Source: an uncultured Monoglobus sp. (GTDB lineage: Bacteria; Bacillota; Clostridia; Monoglobales; Monoglobaceae). Taken from it: a DNA stretch of 64,000 nt. Position 1 is the stretch's first letter. The number at the start of each line of letters is the position of its first letter. A program made the translations under genes and the position numbers. The notes under the pieces were generated by a model that did not search any database, was not told where the DNA came from, and worked only from the letters and a program-made list of their open reading frames with translations. Location of the stretch: the NCBI GenBank assembly GCA_947628795.1, contig CANRBF010000002.1, forward strand, positions 62,001 to 126,000, in the 5' to 3' direction. Shown here one piece after another: positions 1 to 9,280 of this stretch.

Positions 1-743
1 AGCCCGAAACCCTGAAAAACAACGCTTTTCTTGATAAGCTCGAGGAACTTGGCCCCGATATAATTATTGTGGCCGCTTACGGAAAAATTCTGCCCGGATA
101 CATTCTGGATTACCCGAAATACGGATGCATAAACGTTCACGGCTCACTTCTTCCGAAATACCGCGGCGCGGCGCCTATTCAACGCTGCGTGATAAACGGT
201 GACAAGATAACCGGGGTCACCACAATGTATATGGACAGAGAGCTTGACACCGGAGATATTATTCTTAAAGAACAAGTTGAGATAGGCGAAGCCGAAACCG
301 CGGGAGAGCTTTTTGACCGTCTCGCGCGGCTTGGAGGAAAGCTTATTGTCAAGACGATCGAAGCTTTGGAAAACGGTACTGCGCCAAGAATAAAGCAGGA
401 TGATGACGCTGCAACTTACGCGCCGATGATGGAAAAGTCCACGGGCCATATAGACTGGACCAAAACAAGCGGGGAGATCATAAATCTGATCCGAGGCGTC
501 AATCCCTGGCCGATCGCTTACTCGGAGTATAAAGGCGATGTTATGAAAATCTTCAGAGCGTCCGCCTCCGACGGTGACGGCGCTCCGGGCGAAGTTCTCG
601 GACTTCGTGACAAAAAAATCGAGATCGCGTGCCGAGGCGGCAGCGTTCTGATCGAGGAGCTTCAGATGAGAGGCGGAAGGCGAATGTCCGCCGAAAGCTA
701 TTTAAACGGGCACAGCATAGAGCCGGGCGAGATATTAAAATAA
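1..743 (+). CDS. fmt: Methionyl-tRNA formyltransferase, 5'-truncated by window edge
   Basis: Formylates the amino group of Met-tRNAi with 10-formyl-tetrahydrofolate for translation initiation, in the cytosol. The reading frame is open from base 3, so the gene starts before the window; about the last 247 residues are present. The formyltransferase core signature HGSLLPKYRGAAPIQ is visible near bases 141-185, followed by the C-terminal OB-like tRNA-binding domain (GEVLGLRDKKIEIACRGG, near bases 588-643). It ends with TAA at 741-743. It heads a co-directional run with the peptidase, rsmB and rlmN, an order common in Clostridia, where def or priA usually lies just upstream. Identification is secure; the true start cannot be seen. 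Confidence 0.95.
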   Translation, partial: PETLKNNAFLDKLEELGPDIIIVAAYGKILPGYILDYPKYGCINVHGSLLPKYRGAAPIQRCVINGDKITGVTTMYMDRELDTGDIILKEQVEIGEAETAGELFDRLARLGGKLIVKTIEALENGTAPRIKQDDDAATYAPMMEKSTGHIDWTKTSGEIINLIRGVNPWPIAYSEYKGDVMKIFRASASDGDGAPGEVLGLRDKKIEIACRGGSVLIEELQMRGGRRMSAESYLNGHSIEPGEILK

Positions 744-787
744 CTAAATTATAACGATTACAGAAACAAAAGCGAAGGAGGATAATT

Positions 788-1495
788 ATGTATTTGGGAT
801 ATTTTGACCCTACGGTAATTTTACTCATACCTGCGATCATATTGGCTATGTGGGCGCAGGCCAGGGTGTCAAGCACATTTAATAAATATTCAAAAGTTAT
901 AAACACGCGCGGATTGACCGGAGCCGAGGCGGCTCGTTTAATCCTTGACCGCAACGGTCTAAGGAACGTGCGCGTTCAGCATATTCAGGGAAATCTGACC
1001 GATAACTTCGACCCGCGCACCAATGTTGTGAGTCTGTCCGATTCGACTTACGCGAGCAACAGTATCGGTGCTATCGGAGTTGCCGCGCACGAGTGCGGAC
1101 ACGCTGTTCAATATGCCACAGGATACGGACCGATACGCGTCAGAAACGGCATATACCCCGCTGTAAACATATGCAGCAAACTGTCGATGCCGATCATTCT
1201 GATAGGGTTTATACTGACCGCTTTCGGAGGCATCGCGCCGATAATCATTGATATCGGGATTTTGCTATACTGCGCTACGGTCGTTTTTCAACTTATCACG
1301 CTGCCCGTTGAGTTTAACGCCAGCGGCAGAGCCCTTAAAACGCTTGAATCATACAACATGCTGAGCCCGCAGGAGCTAAGCGGAGCGAAAAAAGTTTTAT
1401 CGGCGGCTGCGATGACCTATGTTGCCGCGGCTTTCAGCGCGCTTATGACTCTGCTGCGCTTGATACTAATCTCGCGCAACTCAAGACGGGATTGA
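788..1495 (+). CDS. YugP-type zinc metallopeptidase (membrane)
   Basis: A 235-residue membrane protein of the YugP/Zn_peptidase_2 family, a group of predicted membrane zinc proteases of unknown substrate. The zinc-binding HExxH is HECGH at residues 101-105, and a likely third ligand is the Glu in LPVEFNASGRAL further on. Hydrophobic segments lie near residues 6-24, in a pair at about 137-180, and at the C-terminus (about 210-230). The ATG is preceded by AGGAGG at 776-781, which fixes the start. It sits between fmt and rsmB, its usual place in Clostridia, with only 4 bases before rsmB. The family call is firm; the cellular role is unknown. Confidence 0.9.
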   Translation: MYLGYFDPTVILLIPAIILAMWAQARVSSTFNKYSKVINTRGLTGAEAARLILDRNGLRNVRVQHIQGNLTDNFDPRTNVVSLSDSTYASNSIGAIGVAAHECGHAVQYATGYGPIRVRNGIYPAVNICSKLSMPIILIGFILTAFGGIAPIIIDIGILLYCATVVFQLITLPVEFNASGRALKTLESYNMLSPQELSGAKKVLSAAAMTYVAAAFSALMTLLRLILISRNSRRD

Positions 1496-1499
1496 TAAT

Positions 1500-2783
1500 A
1501 TGAACGGAAGAGAGGCCGCGTTTTTGGCTTTACTCAAATTTGAGCGCGGGAAAACATATATAAACCTGGCGCTGAACGAAGTGTTTTCGAAAAACGATGT
1601 AAGCGAGCTTGAGCGCTCGTTCGCCACCGAATTGACCTGCGGCTGCCTAAAAAACAGGCTTCTGCTCGATTATGTAATTTCCCGATTTTCGAAAATAAAG
1701 ATCAGGAAAATGTCGGCTCAGGTCAGAACAATACTCGAGATCGGCGCGTTTCAGATAATCATGCTTGACCGCGTTCCCGATTCGGCGGCATGCGACGAAT
1801 CCGTGAAGCTTGCGCGCAAATTCGCGGGCCGCTCCCGCGGTTTTGTGAACGGGGTGCTGCGGAGTTTGTGCAGAGGCAAAAATGATATCGTATATCCCGA
1901 TCGAGCCGATGACGAGGCCGAATATTTATCGGTTATGTTCTCCTTCCCGAAATGGATGGTCGAGCATATCATATCCGATTACGGGATAGATACCTGCGAG
2001 AAAATACTTGCGGCCGCAAATAAGGCATATTCGCCGTATATAAGGCAAAACCGTCTTAAAAATAGCGATAATTTTATCGGACTTCTTGAAGCGGACGGCA
2101 TCAATGCAGAACCCGAACCGGAGATAGAAGGTTGTTTCAAAGTTCACGGCAGCCTGAACATTTCCGAGTCGGATACATACAAAAACGGACTATATACGAT
2201 CCAGAACAGAAGCTCACAGTCTGCGGCTCTCGCGCTTGAGCCAAAGCCCGGAATGTTTGTGATAGATATGTGCGCCGCCCCGGGCGGAAAAACAACCCAT
2301 ATCGCCGAACTTATGAATAATCAAGGCGAGATACGCGCCTTTGATATTCACGAGCATAAGATAGATCTGATTAACGCCGCGGCAAAAAGGCTCGGGATCG
2401 ACATAATTAAAGCCGAGGCCCGCGACGCTTCCGTTCCCGCCTCCGATTTTATCGGCAAGGCTGATCGCGTTCTTCTCGACGCCCCCTGCTCCGGACTCGG
2501 AGTTATACATTCGAAGCCGGATATCAGGTGGACGCGCAGAGAGAGCGATATAGATGAGCTTGTTAAAATACAGCGCAAACTGCTTGATGTTGCGGCCGAA
2601 TATGTTAAATACGGCGGGATTTTGGTGTACAGCACGTGCACGATATTAAAAACCGAAAACGAAAGACAAATTGACCGATTTCTTGAGAAGCACTGTGATT
2701 TCAAACTTGTTTCACAAAAAACATTGCTCACTCACGAAACCGGAGGCAGCGGATTCTATATCGCGAAACTTGTCAGAGTATAA
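1500..2783 (+). CDS. rsmB: 16S rRNA (cytosine-967-C5)-methyltransferase RsmB
   Basis: Methylates C967 of 16S rRNA using SAM. The 427-residue protein has an N-terminal NusB-like RNA-binding domain (about 1-140) and a C-terminal Rossmann methylase. The SAM-binding motif MCAAPGGKTTH begins at residue 257. The two cysteines of m5C methylases are C330 in PCSGLG and the catalytic C380 in STCTI. Length is normal for the family. The start ATG lies 4 bases after the upstream stop and has only a weak ribosome site, which suggests translational coupling to the peptidase gene. It is part of the fmt-rlmN operon. Confidence 0.95.
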   Translation: MNGREAAFLALLKFERGKTYINLALNEVFSKNDVSELERSFATELTCGCLKNRLLLDYVISRFSKIKIRKMSAQVRTILEIGAFQIIMLDRVPDSAACDESVKLARKFAGRSRGFVNGVLRSLCRGKNDIVYPDRADDEAEYLSVMFSFPKWMVEHIISDYGIDTCEKILAAANKAYSPYIRQNRLKNSDNFIGLLEADGINAEPEPEIEGCFKVHGSLNISESDTYKNGLYTIQNRSSQSAALALEPKPGMFVIDMCAAPGGKTTHIAELMNNQGEIRAFDIHEHKIDLINAAAKRLGIDIIKAEARDASVPASDFIGKADRVLLDAPCSGLGVIHSKPDIRWTRRESDIDELVKIQRKLLDVAAEYVKYGGILVYSTCTILKTENERQIDRFLEKHCDFKLVSQKTLLTHETGGSGFYIAKLVRV

Positions 2784-2833
2784 ACTGCCGAGCGTTTAAA
2801 AAGCCGCTTTTATCGCGGCGGAACGGAGAATAT

Positions 2834-3886
2834 ATGGAAAAAATCAAACTTAAAGATTTTTCGCTCTCTGAACTTGAGAATTTTATGGTGTCGCTTGGCG
2901 AACCTAAATTCAGAGCCAAACAGATATACAAATGGCTGTATCAAAAAGTTTCAAGTTTCGACGAAATGACAGACATACCCAAGTCTCTGCGTGAGAAGCT
3001 GAAAGATATTTGTGAAATAAACACAATGATTATTCAAAAAAGATTTGTCTCAAGTCTTGACGGAACACGCAGATATTTGTTAAAATTAGGTGACGGAAAT
3101 TATATTGAGTCGGTGCTGATGAAATACAAGCACGGATATTCGATATGCGTTTCAAGCCAGGTCGGCTGCGCAATGGGCTGCAAATTTTGCGCCTCCACGA
3201 TCGGAGGCAAAATTCGCAGTTTAAGCTCAGGCGAGATCATTGACCAGATAATTACAGTCGAGCGCGACCTTGGCGAGCGGATCTCGAATATTGTCATTAT
3301 GGGAGTCGGAGAGCCGCTTGACAATTTTGAAAATGTGACGGCTTTTATAAAAAACGTAAACGAGCCTTTGGGCCTCGGAATAGGACAAAGACATATAACC
3401 GTATCGACATGCGGCATTGTGCCGAAAATTTATGAGCTTGCCGATATGCGGCTCCAGATCACGCTTGCCGTGTCTTTGCACGCTGCAAACGATAAGGCGA
3501 GAAACAAAATTATGCCTATCAACAGGAAATATGATCTTGAGAAGCTTATTCCCGCCTGCCGCTATTACATAGAGAAGACGGGGCGACGCCTGACTTTTGA
3601 ATACACATTGATAAAAGGGGTCAGCGACGGAGCCGATAAAGCGAGGGAGCTTGCAAAACTGCTTAAAGGCATGCTTTGTCATGTTAATTTGATTCCGGTG
3701 AACAGCGTTGACGGCACCGGATTTTCGCCGCCCGGCTCCGAGTCAGTGCGTATGTTTTCGGAAATTTTCGAGTCAAAGGGAATACCGGCTACCGTGCGGC
3801 GGGAGATGGGAAGCGACATTTCGGCTGCTTGCGGGCAGCTGCGCTCAACACATAATATTGAGCAGAATGGAGGTAATGAAAATTGA
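2834..3886 (+). CDS. rlmN: 23S rRNA (adenine-2503-C2)-methyltransferase RlmN
   Basis: Radical SAM enzyme that methylates A2503 of 23S rRNA (and A37 of some tRNAs in homologues). The 350-residue protein carries the iron-sulfur motif CAMGCKFC with C112, C116 and C119. A C-terminal Cys, C333 in ISAACGQL, matches the methyl-carrier cysteine of RlmN. The N-terminal accessory domain (EPKFRAKQIYKWLYQK) is typical. Its stop TGA overlaps the TTG start of the next gene by 4 bases, so the two are coupled. Assignment is secure. Confidence 0.96.
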   Translation: MEKIKLKDFSLSELENFMVSLGEPKFRAKQIYKWLYQKVSSFDEMTDIPKSLREKLKDICEINTMIIQKRFVSSLDGTRRYLLKLGDGNYIESVLMKYKHGYSICVSSQVGCAMGCKFCASTIGGKIRSLSSGEIIDQIITVERDLGERISNIVIMGVGEPLDNFENVTAFIKNVNEPLGLGIGQRHITVSTCGIVPKIYELADMRLQITLAVSLHAANDKARNKIMPINRKYDLEKLIPACRYYIEKTGRRLTFEYTLIKGVSDGADKARELAKLLKGMLCHVNLIPVNSVDGTGFSPPGSESVRMFSEIFESKGIPATVRREMGSDISAACGQLRSTHNIEQNGGNEN

Positions 3887-4644
3887 GATTTGATGTTTAT
3901 GGTGTTACCGACACCGGCTGCGTCAGAGAACTGAACGAGGACAGTTATATTATCTGCGGCTTTGAAAACGGCACGGAGCCCGGTTTTTGCGTTGTGGCTG
4001 ACGGTATGGGCGGACATAATGCCGGCGAGGTAGCGAGCAAGCTCGCGGTTGATTATATAACAAACTCGCTGAACGGCATTTTATCCGACAGTCCGCCGTC
4101 CGATGTTCCGAGACATATAAATGACGCGCTCTCGGACGCTAACGCAAGCATATACAAAATGTCGCGTGAAGATGCAACACGCAGCGGAATGGGCACAACA
4201 GCCGTTGTCTGCGCATTTGCGGGCGGTGAGGGTTTTATAGCGAACATCGGAGACAGCAGGGCTTACGCCTGCCGCAATAACGAGATATATCAAATAACCG
4301 TCGATCACTCGGTCGTTGAGGAGATGGTCGAGTGCGGAACGATCACAAAAGAAGAGGCAAGAATACATCCGCAGAAAAATATTATTACCAGAGCGGTAGG
4401 CAGCGATGAGACAACAAAGGCTGATATTTTTGAGTATGAATACAAACCGGGCGACAGCATTATAATGTGCAGTGACGGATTATCCGGAATGGTTGAGGAT
4501 AATGTTATTTTGAGTATTGTCAGGCAGTGCGGCACCTCAATGGAAACCGCCGAAAAACTCAGAGATCTGGCCAAAGAAAACGGTGGCCTGGATAACATAA
4601 CCGTTATCGTTATACGAATTCTTGAGGAGGAAAGTGCTATATGA
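3883..4644 (+). CDS. stp: PP2C-family Ser/Thr protein phosphatase (Stp/PrpC)
   Basis: Metal-dependent phosphatase that reverses phosphorylation by the adjacent PASTA kinase; cytosolic. 253 residues with the PP2C metal motifs ADGMGGHNAGEVAS, the IGDSRAY block and the SDGLSGM motif. It starts with TTG at 3883, spaced 9 bases after GGAGG (3869-3873) and overlapping the rlmN stop. The N-terminus RFDVYGVTDTGCVRELNEDSY is classic for Stp. Its stop overlaps the kinase start in an ATGA, so phosphatase and kinase are translationally coupled, as in most Firmicutes. Confidence 0.95.
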   Translation: MRFDVYGVTDTGCVRELNEDSYIICGFENGTEPGFCVVADGMGGHNAGEVASKLAVDYITNSLNGILSDSPPSDVPRHINDALSDANASIYKMSREDATRSGMGTTAVVCAFAGGEGFIANIGDSRAYACRNNEIYQITVDHSVVEEMVECGTITKEEARIHPQKNIITRAVGSDETTKADIFEYEYKPGDSIIMCSDGLSGMVEDNVILSIVRQCGTSMETAEKLRDLAKENGGLDNITVIVIRILEEESAI

Positions 4645-6530
4645 ACATGATTGGTAAATTAATAGCCGGAAGATATGAAATAATAGAGGAGATCGGGAAA
4701 GGCGGCATGGCGCGCGTATACAAGTCGAAAGACAAGCTTCTTAACAGATATGTGGCCGTTAAAGTCTTGAAGGACGATTATAAGGACGATAAAGAATTTG
4801 TACGCCGTTTTAACACCGAGGCTCAGGCCGCCGCAAGTCTTTCGAATCCCCACATTGTTTCGATTTACGATGTCGGCTGTGAAGACGGTATGTATTACAT
4901 CGTTATGGAATATATTGAGGGAGAGACTCTCAAGGATTATATTGATAGAGTGGAAGTTATTCCGTGGCGCAAGGCGGCGGAATTCGCGCTTCAAATATGC
5001 GAAGGCATAGAAGAGGCGCACAACAATTCGGTTATACACCGCGATATTAAGCCTCAGAATATTATAATGGCTCCGGACGGCGTTCTTAAGATAACGGATT
5101 TCGGGATCGCCCGCGCCGCAACTCAGGCGACTACCACAATGGCGAGCAACAACACTATCGGCACCGCGCATTATCTTTCGCCCGAGCAGGCGAGAGGCGG
5201 ATACACCGATGAGCGCACCGATATATATTCAATGGGCGTTGTTATGTACGAGATGCTCACGGGAATGCTCCCCTTTGATGACAGTACGGCTGTGGCGATC
5301 GCCATCAAGCATTTGCAGGAAACGCCAACGCCTATAACCGAGATCAATCCGGATGTTCCCAAGGCTCTCGAGGCTGTTGTCATGAAAGCGATGACGAAAG
5401 AGCAAAACAGCAGGTACTCGTCTATTACCGACATGATTTCCGATATCAATAAGGTGCTTATTGATCCCGATATCCAAGTATATAACAAGAGAAAGCCGCG
5501 CTCGTCAAATTCCGGCTCGGGTTCAAGCACCGTCAAACTGCCGACCGTCAATCGTGACGGCAGTCTTGACAGCAGAATACCGGGTATTGACCTTGACGAT
5601 TACGATAAGCAGGATAAAGAGTTTGAAGCTATGGAGAGACTTAACGAAAAAAGAGCAAGAAGAATTAAAAAGAAGAAAGAGCGCAAAATTGCATTTGTAG
5701 CGTTTATTTCTGCGCTTGCCGTGCTCGCCGCGGGTATCGCGGTCGCTTTCGCGGTGACCGACGGATTCGGAATATTCATGACTTCATCCGACACGCTTTC
5801 GATCCCGAATCTTGTCGGCAAAACTCTTAAAGACGCTCAATCCGAATACGGCAAGACTTTCAGTATTTTAGAGCAGAGCAAAACAGAAAGCACTCAGCCT
5901 GTCGGCACGATCCTTGAGCAGTCGCCGAGCGGCGGCACAAACGTTGCGAACAGAGACAATATTATAATAAGAGTAATAACCAGTTCGGGCAGCTCGTCAA
6001 TAACACTAAAGAGTTATTCCGGAATGTCATATGACGAGGCGAAGGCGGATCTTGAGAAGTTAGGTCTCTCGTGCGGAAAAATAGAAAAAGTAAACGCGGA
6101 CGTTAAGGAAGGTCTTGTGTTCGAACAGACACCTGTGGCGGGCAGCGCGCTCGCGGCAGGCGATATGGTAACTCTGACGGTAAGCTCAGGCCCCGAAAGG
6201 ACTCCCGAGCCGACAAAGGAAGTTAAGCAAAACTATGACAGAACCGAGTCGGATACGACCACGAATAACGACAGAAACCAAGGAAATTCATCCGAAAAAT
6301 ATGATAATGACAGATCCGACACAAGCTCCGATTCGGATTCTAATACCGAGCGGGAAAGTTCCCGTAGCGGCTCAAATGACTCGGGCGATTCCGACAGCGG
6401 CGGTTCGGGCGGCGGCTCAGAAGATTCCGGCGATCTGGGCGGCGGAAGCGGAGGAGGATCCGAAGATTCCAGTGATCAGGGCGGCAGCGAAGGAGGTTCC
6501 GGTGATTCTGACGGCGGTTTGATCGATTAA
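4641..6530 (+). CDS. prkC: PASTA-domain serine/threonine kinase (PrkC/StkP-like)
   Basis: Transmembrane Hanks-type kinase that senses muropeptides or lipid II and controls wall growth, division or germination. 629 residues: kinase domain about 11-270 with glycine loop GKGGMARV (19-26), K41, HRD at 133-135 and DFG at 153-155; a basic juxtamembrane stretch (RRIKKKKERK); one TM helix about 350-372; two PASTA domains (about 385-450 and 454-518); then an unusual outer tail of about 110 residues rich in Ser, Asp, Asn and Gly. Family members usually carry two to four PASTA domains and no such tail. It is coupled to stp upstream and overlaps rsgA by one base. Confidence 0.95.
   Translation: MNMIGKLIAGRYEIIEEIGKGGMARVYKSKDKLLNRYVAVKVLKDDYKDDKEFVRRFNTEAQAAASLSNPHIVSIYDVGCEDGMYYIVMEYIEGETLKDYIDRVEVIPWRKAAEFALQICEGIEEAHNNSVIHRDIKPQNIIMAPDGVLKITDFGIARAATQATTTMASNNTIGTAHYLSPEQARGGYTDERTDIYSMGVVMYEMLTGMLPFDDSTAVAIAIKHLQETPTPITEINPDVPKALEAVVMKAMTKEQNSRYSSITDMISDINKVLIDPDIQVYNKRKPRSSNSGSGSSTVKLPTVNRDGSLDSRIPGIDLDDYDKQDKEFEAMERLNEKRARRIKKKKERKIAFVAFISALAVLAAGIAVAFAVTDGFGIFMTSSDTLSIPNLVGKTLKDAQSEYGKTFSILEQSKTESTQPVGTILEQSPSGGTNVANRDNIIIRVITSSGSSSITLKSYSGMSYDEAKADLEKLGLSCGKIEKVNADVKEGLVFEQTPVAGSALAAGDMVTLTVSSGPERTPEPTKEVKQNYDRTESDTTTNNDRNQGNSSEKYDNDRSDTSSDSDSNTERESSRSGSNDSGDSDSGGSGGGSEDSGDLGGGSGGGSEDSSDQGGSEGGSGDSDGGLID
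6400..6525 (+). repeat. Gly/Ser/Asp-rich imperfect tandem repeat inside the kinase gene
   Basis: The end of the kinase gene encodes about two copies of a 13-14 residue unit, GGSGGGSEDSGDL then GGGSGGGSEDSSDQ, followed by a degenerate GGSEGGSGDSDGG. The DNA copies are similar too (GGCGGCGGCTCAGAAGATTC and GGAGGAGGATCCGAAGATTC). The region is predicted to lie outside the membrane after the PASTA domains. It resembles flexible acidic linkers and may vary in copy number between strains. Confidence 0.7.
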
Positions 6531-7417
6531 TGGCGAATATTCAAGTTGAGGGAAGAATAACAAAGGGCGTCGGAGGATTCTATTATATCTCATCCTCGGG
6601 AGACGGCAAAATTTACGAGTGCCGCGCAAGGGGCAGATTCCGCAAAGAAGGCATAACCCCCTTGGTCGGCGATGTGGTCAGATGCGGCATAGATTCCGCG
6701 TCAAACACCGGTCTGATAAGTGAAATACTGCCTAGAACCAATTCGCTTATCAGACCTCCGGTTGCCAATGTTTCAAGGATCGCGATAGTTTTTTCGGTCG
6801 TAAATCCGAAACCGAATCTTTTCACCGTGGACAAGCTTGTAACTTCGTCAATGTACGCCGGAGTGAGACCGATAATTTGCATAAATAAGACCGATCTCGG
6901 CGATGGCGGCGAGTATTATGACATATACAGCCGCGCCGGTTTTGACACTATATGTATCAGCGCCGAAACGGGCGAGAATGTTGACAGGCTTAATGACATG
7001 TTGATTGGGGAGCTGACCGTTTTTGCGGGTAATTCCGGCGTTGGAAAATCCAGCATACTTAACAGAATTTTGAGACACGCCGATCTTAAAACCGGCGAGG
7101 TCAGCGACAGAGTTGAGCGCGGACGGCATACCACGCGCCACAGCGAGCTTATGCAGCTTGACAGCAGAGACGGATACATTATCGACACGCCGGGGTTCAG
7201 TTCGTTTTCGGTTGCGGATATGGACGAAAAACAGTTATGCGGACTTTTCCCGGAGTTTCAGCCTTATATAAATGACTGCGGATTTACCGACTGCAGCCAC
7301 ACGGTCGAAAAGGACTGCGCCGTTCTAAATGCATTGAAAAGCGGAAAAATCAGCAAGTCCAGACACGAAAGCTACAAAGCTCAGTATAAAGAAATTTTGG
7401 ATAATAAACAATATTAA
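6530..7417 (+). CDS. rsgA: Ribosome small subunit-dependent GTPase A (RsgA)
   Basis: Circularly permuted GTPase acting in late 30S maturation. The N-terminal OB fold is followed by the permuted motif order: G4 NKTD first, then the P-loop GNSGVGKS with K173, then the G3 motif DTPG. A C-terminal zinc-binding segment CGFTDCSHTVEKDC has the expected Cys/His ligands. 295 residues is normal. The ATG shares its A with the kinase TAA stop, with no strong ribosome site nearby, so translation probably depends on termination-reinitiation. Confidence 0.96.
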   Translation: MANIQVEGRITKGVGGFYYISSSGDGKIYECRARGRFRKEGITPLVGDVVRCGIDSASNTGLISEILPRTNSLIRPPVANVSRIAIVFSVVNPKPNLFTVDKLVTSSMYAGVRPIICINKTDLGDGGEYYDIYSRAGFDTICISAETGENVDRLNDMLIGELTVFAGNSGVGKSSILNRILRHADLKTGEVSDRVERGRHTTRHSELMQLDSRDGYIIDTPGFSSFSVADMDEKQLCGLFPEFQPYINDCGFTDCSHTVEKDCAVLNALKSGKISKSRHESYKAQYKEILDNKQY

Positions 7418-7461
7418 TCACAAGCATAAACAATTGATCAGCTCAACAGAAAGGAAAAAAT

Positions 7462-8172
7462 ATGCCTTACATAAAAATTTCTCCATCTATTCTCGCGGCG
7501 GATCCGGCTAATCTTGAGCGCGATGTTAAAAGAGTTGAGGCGGCGGGCGCCGATTACCTACATATTGACATTATGGACGGGCATTTTGTCCCTAACTTGA
7601 GTTACTCATCGTCGGTCGTAAGCGCCCTTCGCGACAAAACGGCGCTTGTTCTTGACGTTCATCTGATGGTGACCGATCCCGAGGAGTTCATTGATGATTT
7701 CGCTGCTGCCGGAGCCGATATAATTACCGTGCATCAGGAGGCGGTAAAAGACCTTCGGGGAACTATTGAGCATATAAAAAGTTTGGGAATCAAAGCCGGT
7801 GTCAGCATAAAGCCCGGGACAGACATAAGCGTGATCACCGATGTCCTTGATCTTGTGGATCAGGTTTTGATTATGACCGTTGAGCCGGGTTTTGGCGGTC
7901 AGGAGTATATGTACTCGGTTGACGAGAAAATAACCGAGCTTTATAACACGCTTAAAAGCCGCGGACTTACGGTTGACATCGAAGTTGACGGAGGAATAAC
8001 GGAAGAAAATATTGATGACGCGACGCGCTCGGGCGCCAACGTCATTGTGTCGGGCTCGTCAATTTTTCATTCCGAGAACTACAGAGACACTATACATAAT
8101 CTCAGAAATCGGGCTGTGCGGGGGGTTGAAAAGCGTGAAGGCAGTGATATTCAGCAGCGCGAAAATACCTGA
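7462..8172 (+). CDS. rpe: Ribulose-phosphate 3-epimerase
   Basis: Interconverts ribulose 5-phosphate and xylulose 5-phosphate in the pentose phosphate pathway. 236 residues with the TIM-barrel signatures ILAADPANL, HIDIMDGHFVPN, HLMVTDPE, VEPGFGGQ and EVDGGI; metal-binding His and catalytic Asp residues are in these blocks. A ribosome site (AGAAAGGA) lies just before the ATG. The last 15 or so residues are a non-conserved tail that runs over the start of the thiN gene, an overlap of 38 bases. Confidence 0.96.
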   Translation: MPYIKISPSILAADPANLERDVKRVEAAGADYLHIDIMDGHFVPNLSYSSSVVSALRDKTALVLDVHLMVTDPEEFIDDFAAAGADIITVHQEAVKDLRGTIEHIKSLGIKAGVSIKPGTDISVITDVLDLVDQVLIMTVEPGFGGQEYMYSVDEKITELYNTLKSRGLTVDIEVDGGITEENIDDATRSGANVIVSGSSIFHSENYRDTIHNLRNRAVRGVEKREGSDIQQRENT

Positions 8173-8770
8173 TTACGAATATCTTAAAAAATATGATTTC
8201 GACGACCAAATGATAATATGTGCCGATGCTGGGTTGAAACACGCGATGAAGCTTGGACTCAGCCCGGATATTGTGCTCGGTGACAATGATTCGTTTGCGA
8301 GTGAAATACCGAACGGCATCAAGCGTGTTGTATATCCTCCGGAAAAGGACAAGACCGATACCAATATAGCGGTAGATTATGCGATACAGTGCGGCGCCGA
8401 TGATATAACCCTAATAGGCGGTCTCGGAGGAAGAATCGACCAGGAGTTTTCACACTTTTGTCTTATTGAATACGCGCTGAACCGCGGTGTTCGTTTAAAA
8501 ATGGTCGATGATATAAACGAGATTTGGATGGAGCGCGCTCCGTTTTTTTTAAAAAAATCAGAATGTGGGAAAAAATATGTGTCTTTTTTTCCGTATGGCG
8601 GTATAGTGCATAATTTTTCTGTTAAGGGTCTTAAATATGAGGCAAGAGGCATGACTCTGCGGCCGGATATGGTTCAGGCATCCAGCAACGAATTTGATAA
8701 ATCCGATGAGGCGCGGATAGATTTTGCCGACGGCACCCTGCTTGTTATGCTGTGTGATGACAGACGTTAA
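8135..8770 (+). CDS. thiN: Thiamine pyrophosphokinase
   Basis: Transfers pyrophosphate from ATP to thiamine to give thiamine diphosphate. Conserved blocks are CADAGLKHAMKLGLSPD, GDNDSF and PPEKDKTDTNIAVDYA, then the C-terminal thiamine-binding sandwich. I chose GTG at 8135, about 9 bases after a G-rich ribosome site, giving 211 residues (VKAVIFSS), the normal size. TTG at 8126 is also possible; the frame stays open further upstream but that stretch is the rpe gene read in another frame. It is encoded within the rpe-containing operon. Confidence 0.9.
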   Translation: MKAVIFSSAKIPDYEYLKKYDFDDQMIICADAGLKHAMKLGLSPDIVLGDNDSFASEIPNGIKRVVYPPEKDKTDTNIAVDYAIQCGADDITLIGGLGGRIDQEFSHFCLIEYALNRGVRLKMVDDINEIWMERAPFFLKKSECGKKYVSFFPYGGIVHNFSVKGLKYEARGMTLRPDMVQASSNEFDKSDEARIDFADGTLLVMLCDDRR

Positions 8771-8792
8771 TGGCGGTTTGTGAGGAATTAAT

Positions 8793-9278
8793 ATGAAAAA
8801 ATATATAAATATATTTGCGGTTTTACTTTTTTTGACAGCTCTTCTCAGCGGCTGCGGCGATGACGCGGCCGTTGACTATACTTATTCTCCAAATGTGGGG
8901 TTCGGGGAAGTTTTTTATGAGTTTACCGATATAAGAGCCGCTTCAAACAGCCTTCTAAACGGCGCGATTGACGCGTCATGGTGGAACAGCTTTGATTCGG
9001 TTAAAGACAATGTAAACGCGGCTGACCTTGCGGCGAAATCCATAAGAGACATTGATAGCCTCTCAAGCGCCGATGCCGCGCTCTGTCCCGTATTGTCCGA
9101 GGTTTTGGACGCGTACGCAAGCGCGTTTGACATCATGAGCGCTTCGCGCGACGGCGCGGATTCGGAAATTGCAGCATATGCCTTGAACGGCTTTAAGCAA
9201 AAAATAACCGGAGCCAACAGCCGTTGGGATGCTGCGTTAAGCGCTGCGGCCGCGCAGACCGCCGCCGCAACGCCTTGA
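8793..9278 (+). CDS. Small lipoprotein of unknown function
   Basis: 161 residues starting with a lipoprotein signal peptide: KK, a hydrophobic stretch, and lipobox LLSGC with the modified Cys at about residue 21. The mature part is rich in Ala, Asp and Ser, predicted mostly helical, with no Cys or obvious catalytic motif and no family that I recognise. It follows thiN by 22 bases and is probably the last gene of the fmt-to-thiN run. It ends 2 bases before the convergent YtxC-like gene, with no obvious terminator between. Confidence 0.75.
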   Translation: MKKYINIFAVLLFLTALLSGCGDDAAVDYTYSPNVGFGEVFYEFTDIRAASNSLLNGAIDASWWNSFDSVKDNVNAADLAAKSIRDIDSLSSADAALCPVLSEVLDAYASAFDIMSASRDGADSEIAAYALNGFKQKITGANSRWDAALSAAAAQTAAATP

Positions 9279-9280
9279 TT

